A stretch of 64,000 nt of DNA, taken from Membranipora membranacea. Lineage: Eukaryota; Bryozoa; Gymnolaemata; Cheilostomatida; Membraniporidae. Each line of letters begins with the position of its first letter. Position 1 is the stretch's first letter. Below the pieces are notes generated by a model. That model did not search any database. It saw only the letters and a program-made list of their open reading frames with translations, and was not told the origin of the DNA. Below are positions 34,638 to 45,600 of the stretch, one piece after another. The translations under genes were made by a program, and so were the position numbers. The DNA lies in assembly GCA_914767715.1 (NCBI GenBank), contig OU612074.1, positions 19,826,062 to 19,890,061 of the forward strand, read 5' to 3'.

Positions 34638-35948
34638 AATATGTATTAAAACTTTACTATTGTGCTTATTTCACACAGATTCAATTTGTCAGAGACTGAA
34701 ATAAATTCTTTTTGCAGTAATGGCCAAGTAATCTACATTGACAATATATCTCTAAGTTGATTCAAACTTTTGTTTACTTTTGATTGAGTATTTTCACAGA
34801 TTTTGAGGCACATCTACAAAAGATAAGCATTGCGCTACGTTAGCAATAATAATCCCCATCTAAAGAAGATGGTTTATGAACGTGTACCATGATTCACTTT
34901 CCCAATCATTTTTAAAGCCAAAGTTCACAATACTACAGGTATTAATTGGTATTGCCATTGAACCAAACACTTAAAATCAGTTATAACATTAACAGTCTGT
35001 TTTCGGACAATGTTTAAAGCTTCACTTCCAGTTCCTGAGATGCGACAAATTATTTTCTATTTCCTGGCTCAATATCCACAAATTTTAAATAATTGGGCAC
35101 GTCTGGGACTCAAAATGGGATAGGAAGAATCTGCTTTGGTGTATTAACCTGTAATTGTGTCAGCGTACCAATGTGCACCTACAACGAAAGTTAAAATAGT
35201 TTATGGCTCAAATTTACAATGAGCATGTAAATGGTTATGCACATTGGTCAAAAATCTCCTCCAAAACAACAGTTTGCATAAAATCCTGTTCCCAACTTAA
35301 TTTGATTGTGGACTATATTCACCTCATCCTGCTTCCAATTAATTTCTATGGTGTGATGTTTTCTCTTTGTAAGTTCTCATGATTGAACAAAGTTACCGGA
35401 GAGATAGTGAGGAATGACCCAATCACAGACTAGTGAAATTTTATCAGAAATGAATACCCAAGTTGGTTAAAGGATTGTTGTATAGCTTAGAGCAAGATGC
35501 TGATCTGAACTTTAAATTTCATTTACACCCTCTTGTTTATTCTTAATCCTATCATATCAGTTGACAGTTACTACTGTTTACTGTTTTCAGTGTATTTAAA
35601 AAACAATAAAGCAGTAAAGGACAGGAAAAGCTTTCTCGGCAAGTTATAAAATGAAATTTCCTTTTGTTTGATCTAATATCAACACAATCATCTAAAGAAG
35701 TCATTCATGAATGATAGTGTGCCCTCAACAATCTTTTTTATTGCCGCAAATACGGAACACATTAACCGATAACATTGACATTTCCCTGCTTTTGGACAAT
35801 GCTTGATACAACTCCAGCAGCACTCAAAGGGCTTGTCGTTGCCCTGCATTGCAATAATGTTGCTTATAAAATAAAGTTATACAAGAAATAACAATAACAA
35901 GAGCATACTGTTTCAACAATATTTTTTATTGCCTTTAATTACCACTCA

Positions 35949-36263
35949 TTATCCAAAAATTACATTGACAATTCCGTCCTTAGTGACACCACTTGATGCG
36001 ATACCAGCAGCGCTCAACGGTGTTATCATTGGGGCAGCTCTTGTTACTGGTTGTGTTGGTATTGCTGTTGTTGGTGCGGTAGTTGTGGGTGTCGTTGTGG
36101 GTGTTGTTGTTGTGGGTGTTGTTGTTGTGGGTGTGGTCATTGTTGGTGTGGTTGTTGTTGTTGTTGGTGCTGTTGTTGTTGATGTTGTCGTTGTAATCTC
36201 AGCCTCAGCACCACACTTCGGCTCATTGAAATCCTGCTCACCGATCTCTCTACCCCAAGCTTC
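35949..36263 (-). CDS. Alternative last exon of the VWA-HYR gene (unit A)
   Basis: After the cttacag acceptor the exon reads EAWGREIGEQDFNEPKCGAE, a Thr-rich tract and then AAGIASSGVTKDGIVNVIFG and a stop (104 aa). The first two thirds match the exon at 38870-39181 almost perfectly. The last part matches the broken copy at 29020-29268 instead, as if patched by gene conversion. Unit A has no copy of exon 14: the duplication edge (36660) falls just before its donor. Exon 14 at 39639-39775 could in principle splice past 38870-39181 to this exon in the correct phase. Confidence 0.55.
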   Translation of the reverse strand, partial: EAWGREIGEQDFNEPKCGAEAEITTTTSTTTAPTTTTTTPTMTTPTTTTPTTTTPTTTPTTTAPTTAIPTQPVTRAAPMITPLSAAGIASSGVTKDGIVNVIFG

Positions 36264-36663
36264 CTGTAAGTATAAGAGGATGTTTGAAATCAGAATCACC
36301 ATGAAGCTGTTAAACAATTTGGTAATTTTATCGAATTATTTCATACAATTTATACCAAAAACTAATAAGGTACCTCTGTTTAAAATCCTCATTCAAGTTT
36401 TACACTTCTTAGCCCATCACATGACGATTGATATCTGATATCTGATTCTGCCCTAAGGCTGTCGATTTGATGGAGCAAGGATGTCTTTGCAACGGAAGTA
36501 ATTGAAGTATCTGATTTGTCCCCTTTTTATTTTATTTACTGAAAATTCCTTCAAGACATCAGGCAGTTATTATTCTTTGAACAAATTTCCATATGAGATG
36601 AATCTTTCAGATTTTATATTTGTCACAACAGAAGGCAACATTTTCAGAATATCTTGCACATAA

Positions 36664-39635
36664 TTGAAACCAACCCCCTGTCTATCTCTGTATAATACTC
36701 AATAATGACTTTATTTACATGCCACTCTTAGTTTTTCAAACTGTTTACTTCTATACTGTTGCCATAACATTATTACCGCCCGCTCACTGAGTTCGAGCAC
36801 TTCATAGGAAGCTCTTGTCAATGAGTACCTACATCGCATAAAGCCCATTGGAAGGCCTACCGAACTCAGCTTCTTAGGTATTATACCAGTGGCAGTGTGT
36901 AAGAATTGAAAATAGGATGAGCTAACCTAATCACCTTATGTATGAAGTTATCACAGAACCTGTATAGTGTATCCTTTGCAAACCTGCTACTCGCCATTAT
37001 ATCATCTTCACAGACATTGTATCTAGCCTGAGCCATGACTCTGTGTATTTTGAGACGATTCACGTTTCAAAATCAACAATGCGTCGGCTAAAACTTAGTA
37101 TGTACCCACCCAGTCTTTGTGTAGTTGATGCCCCAGGTGTGCTCCAACCTGACTACACACTGAGAATAACTTAGCGTCAAAGACAGCAACAGCGCCCTTA
37201 AGGCACTGTTATTTCTCAGTCTTCGGAAAGAGATAGATTTGCGATTTTAAACCCCCTTAACCTTATGACTATATTTACTAGATGCTGTAAATGTGCATGT
37301 GGTCAGATGTAGTGTTGTCTACTCTGTAATTGATTCTGTCTGACAAATTTTGGATTACTTTGCAGTTTGCGAGGAAGAACCTATACATGAAAATGATGAA
37401 CCAGCTTCAGACAGAACAAAGCCAGAGGAAAACAAACACCCATCACACCCAGTTTTTATCGATTTCTTACAACCTCAAAGCAGAACAGAACATTTGACTT
37501 TCTATATATGATATTTTTATTTTTCATGTTTTTATATTTCTTTCTTTTGAATTTCTTATTTACTCAGCCGAATTCAGCTTTTGCTTTTATGCATTCTATG
37601 TCAATGTCTGTTCCAGGCATTTCGTGTCTTTTCTTCATAATCCGCCTCAGACATTATTTGAGCACCAAGGCTTGTTCAGACGCAGGGAAATACCCTATGC
37701 GCTTTTTAGGGTTCCCTGTGCCACAAGATACTCAAAACATGGTCTTAAAACTTTACTATTGTGCTAATTTCACACAGATTCATTTCATTTTGTCAGAGAC
37801 TGAAATAAATTTTTTTGCAGTAATTGCAGTAATTCTTCATCAACAATATTTCTCTAAGTTGATTCAAACTTTTGTTTACTTTTGATTGAGTATTTTTACA
37901 TAGGTACATATACAAAAGATAAGCGTTGCGCTATGTTAGCAATAATAATCCCCATCTAAAGAAGATGGTTTATGAATGTGTACCATGATTCGCTTTCCCG
38001 ATCATTTTAAAAGCCAAAGTGCGCAATACTATTAATTGGTATTGCCATTGAACCAAGCACTTAAAATCAGTTATAACATTAACGTTCTGCTTAACGTTCT
38101 GCTTAACGTTCTGCTATCGGACAATGCTTGAAGCTTCACTTCCTGTTCCTGACATGTGACAAATTATTTTCTATTTCCTGGCTCAATATCCACAAATTTT
38201 AAATAACTGGGCACGTCTGGGACTCAAAATGGGATAGGAAGAATCGGCTTTGGTGCATTAACCTGTAATTGTGTCAGCCTATCAATGTGCACCTACGACG
38301 AAAGTTAAAATAGTTTATGGCTCAAATTTACAATGAGCATGTAAATGGTTATGCACATTGGTCAAAAATCTCCTCCAAAACAACAGTTTGCATAAAATCC
38401 TGTTCCCAACTTAATTTGATTGTGGACTATATTCTCCTCATCCTGCTTCCAATTAATTTCTATGGTGTGATGTTTTCTCTTTGTAAGTTCTCATGATTGA
38501 ACAAAGTTACCGGAGAGATAGTGAGGAATGACCCAATCACAGACTAGTGAAATTTTATCAGAAATGAATACCCAAGTTGGTCAAACGATTGTTGTATAGC
38601 TTAGAGCAAGATGCTGATCTGAACTTTAAATTTCATTTACACCCTCTTGTTTTTTCTTAATCCTATCATATCAGTTACTACTGTCTACTGTTTTCAGTGT
38701 ATTTAAAAAACAATAAAGCAGTAAAGGACAGGAAAAGCTTTCTCGGCAAGTTATAAAATGAAATTTCCTTTTGTTTGATCTAATATCAACACAATCATCT
38801 AAAGAAGTCATTCATGAATGATAGTATGCCCTCAACAATCTTTTTTTATTGCAACAAATACGGAACACATTAACCGATAACATTGACATTTCCCTGCTTT
38901 TGGACAATGTTTGATACAACTCCAGCAGCACTCAAAGGGCTTGTCGTTGGTACAGCTCTTGTTGCTGGTTGTGTTGGTATTGCTGTTGTTGGTGCGGTAG
39001 TTGTGGGTGTCGTTGTGGGTGTTGTTGTTGTGGGTGTTGTTGTTGTGGGTGTGGTCGTTGTTGGTGTGGTTGTTGTTGTTGTTGGTGCTGTTGTTGTTGA
39101 TGTTGTCGTTGTAATCTCAGCCTCAGCACCACACTTCGGCTCATTGAAATCCTGCTCACCGATCTCTCTACCCCAAGCTTCCTGTAAGTATAAGAGGATG
39201 TTTGAAATCAGAATCACCATGAAGTTGTTAAACAATTTGGTAATTTTATCGAATTATTTCAAATAATTTATACCAAGACTAATAAGGTGCCTCTGTTTTA
39301 AAACCCCATTCAAGTTTTATACATATTTTATCATATTATTTCATATAATTTATACCAAAAACTAATAAGGTACCTCTGTTTAAAATCCTCATTCAAGTTT
39401 TACACTTCTTAGCCCATCACATGACGGCTACGGCTGTCGATATGATGGAGCAAGGATGTCTTTGCAACGGAAGTAATTGAAGTATCTGATTTGTCCCCTT
39501 TTTATTTTATTTACTGAAAATTCCTTCAAGACATCAGGCAGTTATTATTCTTTGAACAAATTTCCATATGAGATGAATCTTTCAGATTTTATATTTGTCA
39601 CAACAGAAGGCAACATTTTCAGAATATCTTGCACA
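36664..39635. repeat. Tandem duplication unit B
   Basis: Second copy of the 3.08-kb unit at 33588-36660. It differs by scattered substitutions, a triplicated aacgttctgctt word near 38090 and a 5-base insertion in the serine-rich gene exon. Its right edge lies at the donor of exon 14 of the VWA-HYR gene. Confidence 0.9.
37366..37511 (+). CDS. Alternative last exon of the serine-rich gene (unit B)
   Basis: This is the copy of exon 2 (34288) with the same tttgcag acceptor and entry phase. It starts VCEEEPIHENDE. A 5-base insertion after CACCCATCA changes the frame, so the product ends HPVFIDFLQPQSRTEHLTFYI and lacks the two hydrophobic segments. The former membrane-segment codons persist out of frame to about 37720. 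If used, it would give a soluble or secreted C-terminus instead of a membrane one. Whether it is used is unknown. Confidence 0.45.
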
Positions 39636-42600
39636 TACCTTGAAATATCCGCCTTCAACAAAACCAGAGTAATGAGCAGCTGCCTCAGTTTTTATCTCAC
39701 TGCTGACATTGAAATCAGAACAGTTACCATCATAATAGTAGGAGGTGGTCAACTTCTTGAACACAGTCTGCTTCACTAGAAAATAACAGGATTGCCATTG
39801 AAATTATCTAGACAACCGTAAAAACCATAAACATATAAAAATATAAATAAATACAAACACTTAAAATACACACTAGTACATATATTTATACTAAAATTTA
39901 TATGCTCATGGTAACAACTGAGGTGATATTTGTTCATTAGACCAACGGACATGTTAACAACATTATACAACCGATCCCCAACTTGATAGTTTACTCCAAT
40001 GACTGAAGGAATGCAAGAATAAACCGATCTTGAGGAAGATTATGGAGATTCTATATTACCCAATAGAATGTTACAATGGATATTGAAAAGAGTAAACAGG
40101 GTCACTGCAATGTTTAGCTAGGCTAATTTAGGGTGTATAAATGTTAGCTAGCACCAATCACGCACTTTATTTACATGGATCGACTTGAGGTAAATTTCGG
40201 GGCTGTTCGATCCATGGAAATACCTCCCGGTTCGCGCTGAGCTCAAAGGTTCAGTTTACGCTGAGCTGTGCGCACTGCAGCGGCTGTATATGGAGAGGCC
40301 CAGGTTCAAATGCCTATGTCTGCAGATGTTTATGAAGTTTCAGCTTGAGCTCTCAATCCATGGGAATGGATGCATATTCGAGGGCAAGCCAATACGTGAC
40401 AACTCTGCCCAAGATCAAAATTTACATGAAATCATAGAAAATATTCAATGAGATCAGATGGAAATCAATTAAAGTAATGAGAATGAGTAAATACTAGCTA
40501 ACCATAAATTTCACTATTTCACGCTACACAAAATACTATTACCTTACCTTGCTAGAATAAATTATTATAGGAGGCCATATGACCCTGAGTTTTGACTGTC
40601 ATGTGATAAAAAAAAAATTGGTGATGAACTCTTACCGACACAGTGTGGTACCTGATCAGTTGGGTACCATTTTCCTCTTCCGACACACGAGTACTTCTCA
40701 GGTATCTTGAGGAGTCCTGGCAGAGGCTCAAAGTCATACGGATTCTGACAGAAGACCTGACAAGCTGCTCCGGGCACGGCGTTATCACAAACTATAGCTC
40801 CATTCAACGGGGGAGACAAATCAGGGCAGGGATAACCTGGTAACAATAACTATATTAGTAAGAAGTAACAACAAAAGCTATACTGTGTTATCACAAATTA
40901 TCACAATAATGTACAGATAACAAATTATACAATACAATTAAAGACCGAATAATTAGGGATATTAGACCACTGGTCTGGCATTGGATTGGCATGCTTTTTT
41001 GTAGATTATCTCTTTCTCTAATTAATGAATCCCCAACTCCAAATAGCGCACAGAGAAAATAACCTGCCGAACAAATGTTATGGTGGTTGATCTGTTTTAA
41101 TGTTGGAGAAGGAAATGGCAGACAGACTCTATACCTCTTCAAGTCTGGCTAGATAAAATTTATGAACACAGAAAGCTATTCTGGCATTTCCCAAATGTGT
41201 CCGATGCAAAACAAGCTTGAATTTTGAACTGTCAAGAGATAGGAGGTAGAACGGTAAGTTAAACTTTGCTCAATAAAAGTTACTAATCTGTCGGCAAATG
41301 GTTCATTTATGTTCAAATGGATTATTAATCAAAAGTTATCTACCTGCAAAACCTATCTTGTCCCCCGCCCCAACGTACTGGCTTGTCAAGACAGGCTTTT
41401 GTCTGCATAACCTTACATCATAAATGGGTACCATGTTAGTTTTATAGAACAAAAATGCAGAAACCACTAACCTCTCACAATGAAGGTGAAGTCACACTGC
41501 TCAGAATTACCAAACGGATCATCTGCGTAATAGGTAACGGTGTGCTTGCCTGTAACCATACAGATTTACGTGTGTTAGTCATTGATTCATCCCGTGTATA
41601 GAATTATAATAATATAATAATATAATATGTTGCGTCAACTCAGTTGACTGAATTGCCTATTGGGCTCAGCAAAATAGCACAACAGAGTTGCATTATAATC
41701 ATTTTTTTATACTCACAATTGCCAATTGTGGCATATGATATGGATAATATATATGCACCATCAAAATATTTTTCTCAAATTTATAGGGAAGAATGCAACC
41801 TACCGATTCTAAAGTAACCAGGTGACTGGTCACTTGAGATATTGACAGCCAATCCGCTGTTATCAGTGAAAGTGGGAGTTGTCCAATCAACATAAGCCTG
41901 CGAGTCACTGCTAAATATAGTACTGTTAGGCCCGGAACATTCAACTATCACCGGCGGCTCGTCATCTGACAGAAAGAGGAATAAAGTGTTATTGAGGTTA
42001 TCATGAAATTGAGTAACAATTGAAATACAGTAATGTCTGAACAAGCTGTAAAATACAGGCATTCAATCAAACAAAAAGAATAAAAATTAGCATAGGACAT
42101 AGGAGCATAAAAATCAATCCACAAGATCAGTCACACCAAGGAGTTAAAGACTCTCCTTCGTCACACTTAGAATATTATTTGGTTGAATTAAATGAACAAA
42201 TTCATAAACTTTGCTTGTGACTTTGTGCCTGTGTTTTGACCAGAGTCTTTATTGGGTCAACTTGTTTTAGCTATAGGGCTGTAGGCTACTCTGCTTTGAT
42301 TCGCAACCCTAGCTTGAATGGAACGGGTTTTTACACCCCAAGCCCTTATGTATCCATTTTGTATCTTTATATCTTGCATATTTAAATATATCTCTTCCTA
42401 AAATTAACTAATTTGTAAAGTTGTAATTCATTCGACTAAAGGTGTAGAGTGATTGACACGAGAATCAGGATATCACCTGTGACAGTCACAGTAAAGTTAC
42501 AGGAGGCAGAGTTCATAGCATTGTCAGAGTACACCAGCTCAACATCAGAAGATCCGATCTCGAATGTCCTCATATCAGATCGCTGTAGAACTCCATCTGA

Positions 42601-45600
42601 ATAAGTTATAGAACAGAGGGATCAGAGTTAAATTTGATATTTAATTCATATTGATGCATGAGGGGAATTCCAATGTCTTTGCTGCAGAGCTTTATCAGAA
42701 TAAATCATAGAACAGATAATTTAGTAATTCAATCTTCACTGATCAAAATCGCAGTTTCAAACTTCAGCATCATCGGACAAAATTCAAAATATATTTCCAT
42801 AAGACAATTGTAATCATTAAGAAGCAAAGTTGTATATCTCTAACGTGTTCAAAACAGCCATCCACATGCAAGCGGTAGGTACATATGGGCCTCTCATTCA
42901 CGCATAGAATTAGAGGCTACGATAGCCAGTGTGTTTGTTTGCTCCTCAACCCAATCAAGCATATCTAAGGCTAGGCTACGGGAGTTCATAAATAAACAAG
43001 GAGCTCCTCAAATATCAGATCTTATTCTGATCTTACTAAATTCCAATCGAATTTTAATTAACACATTTTGATGTGATCCTATAAAAAATTATCGTCCATT
43101 TTTAGTCCCTGTGATACCATGTGAGAAACCTTGATGTTTGCTTGGTTTATTTTGTTTCCGATAACAGCATGGGTCTACGGACTGTATACAAATGTGGCAT
43201 ACGAGCATATGAGATGGGATGCCCTTACTGACACCCCCATGATACACCGGGATTCGAACACAGGACATCTCGGTTGAAAGACCCACATCCTATCCATTAC
43301 ACCATTGATGTGATCTTATGCACTTACTGATATACAGTTTGGCAGTCGGGTTGTTCTGGGAGTTGTCTGTGGCTGTCACATTGTTCCAATACGCCTGAGC
43401 GTTAGATGAACCACTTGTATTCACTTTTATATCAGCGACAGGACACCCGATTATCTTAGGTGGCTCCTCGTCTACCACATCGATGTTGAAACTGGAAGAT
43501 AATAAAATGAGGCACTTGAAGAACAAAAGAGTCAAACAAGTAGCGACTATTTTAGAAAAGATATATATCCTCTTACAGAAGAAAGGGTGCTGAATTTGTT
43601 TTTCTGTACCCTCCCCTTACAATTACAATGACTTTATCTCTAGTTCAATCTGTTGTAATGCCTGGGCCCTACCAGGAAACATGGAAACTGATGAATATTT
43701 CTATTAAAATTTGTCAAATGCCAAACCGTCTATTAAATCTATCATATATTTTTCTGTGATGTTGACTACATTTGCATATGTACTTGAAGTGTAATATGTG
43801 TTTGAAATATCATGTACTGTGAAAATACAAGAATATTTTGGAACCACAAGCCAAATCTGCAAGTTCTACAAGTTTGGTGGGTATTTCTTATTCAAAAATA
43901 TGTGGACTACATGATCACATCCTTTAAACCCTCAATTGAGTTCGCTATTTTGCTAGAAAAACAGACAAATATGATGCAAACAAAGATTTTTGAAAGAATT
44001 TGAGAATCTTCAGGCTATTTTAAGATCAGCTTGAAACAAATAGAAATCTGCCTCGAATAACTCCCAATGTTTCTAAAAATTGGTAGAATAGCTGTGCTGT
44101 CATGAAAAACATTAAGATCAATAGTAGAGCAGGGGCGTAGTTTAGGACAAATGGTAGGGGAGGCGGAAATCCTCCAGGGCGTGAAGTCATGTCAGCTCCT
44201 CCTGTTAATCCCAGCCTCCAAAGGGTTTTAATGATATAAATAGCATATGGAAGTCCCTAATGAGCTGATTCTAACATGGAATATTCTATTACAACATTTT
44301 TGGCCCGCTCTATTGAGCATTCTAGAGGAGACATAGCGTCCCCATGCCTCCTCTAGAACTACGACCCTGTAGTTATAAGCCCTGTAGAGTGTTGTAGAGC
44401 GGTAAAATTAACCAGTTTGCTTTAATTCTAGTAAGATCAGCTTTCATACTATATACTAATACAGGGGTGCTCAAACTATGGTCTGTGGGCCAAATTTGGC
44501 CCACTTGCCATTTTTAGTTGGCCCACTTGCCCATATTAAAACTCACCCGTTGCGACTGTCCACTGAAAGCCTGCTTGCTTGGCGCAAAAAATTCTGGCCC
44601 ACTTCACTATGTTAATTTGTAAATGTGGCCCACTGGCAAAAAAGTTTGAGCACCCCTGTACTAATACAATCAATCATAACAATTTTGAAAACTGATGTTG
44701 CTGATAAGTTGCAAATAGGGGATTTGCTTGGCTGGCTACTTTCAGGAAGAAAATTGTGGTTATACTATTTCTCATGCTAACTCAATAGTCACTATGTTTC
44801 TATGATGATAATGACAGACCTCTGATTGTTTTTAAATTAAGATTACCATGTTACTAATGCCAAGAAAGTATCAATAGGGAGTAAATGTTTTCCCCAATGG
44901 TGAGCACTCATCCCTGCATTGTACCATATCAATCACTTGATCAGAAAGCAGGCACAAAGATAACATCGTATAATTCATATCGCTAAAATATCTACGACAT
45001 TTGCCAGTTTGTAAATTATAGTTTTTGTTCATGTGTTTTTTACCTGTTAGTCTTACCAACAAAAAGTCTACAGCTCCTGATGGAAACCAAAACACTTTTA
45101 GATGTGAGACTAGTCTTTTAACTCCTGATTCTCACTTGCAATTCAGCTTGTCATGAAAACAGAATGGAGGCCATCGCTCACGGTAGATCAATAGGTTTAC
45201 TAAGTGAAGGTAGGTGGATTTTACTTGAAGCATTGTGCAAAGAAAACGCAGCACCAAGATGCGCACTTGTGGCCTAGGAACTAATGCGAGGCTGTCAAAT
45301 GTGTATAGATTGAATACGCACATGTGCCACAGTGTATTGCGCTCAAGTAGCAAGTTCAAATTCTAGATGAGGGTGTCATCCCAATGCAGTCTTATTTCAG
45401 AACAATCGCCCTGAAATTAGCATCACACTGATAAAATAATTGCCAGTTTAACATCAATATTTACTGGAATTTCTTAATTTCGTGTGACGGCCTGTGTCGA
45501 TTTTCTCTTTGTATTAACTTCTGATGTAACTAGGATCTGATCTGTGAATCTACCTCAGGTTAAGCTTGAACCGACGGTAAGCAGGTTGTTCTACAACCTT

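Larger units (their letters stand above)
33588..36660. repeat. Tandem duplication unit A (about 3.08 kb)
   Basis: Unit A (33588-36660) and unit B (36664 to about 39635) are direct repeats offset by about 3078 bases. They share sequence from the attgaaac..ccccctgtc junction to the end of the last intron of the VWA-HYR gene. Each unit holds a last exon of the serine-rich gene (+) and a last exon of the VWA-HYR gene (-). Unit A differs by a replaced segment from about 35838 that matches the tail copy at 28.9-29.3 kb instead of unit B. Confidence 0.9.

Noticed and set aside
35929-36438. + strand Val/Gly-rich open frames (also at 29000 and 38883)
   Set aside because: They are the reverse strand of the Thr-rich tail exons. 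The minus strand has matching splice acceptors, duplicated exon structure and phase with the VWA-HYR gene.
40228-40310. Possible tRNA or SINE (agctgtgcgcactgcagcgg, caggttcaaatgcc)
   Set aside because: A box B-like word is present, but box A spacing and stems do not fit. Similar lone box B-like words at 31300 and 45350 were also left out.
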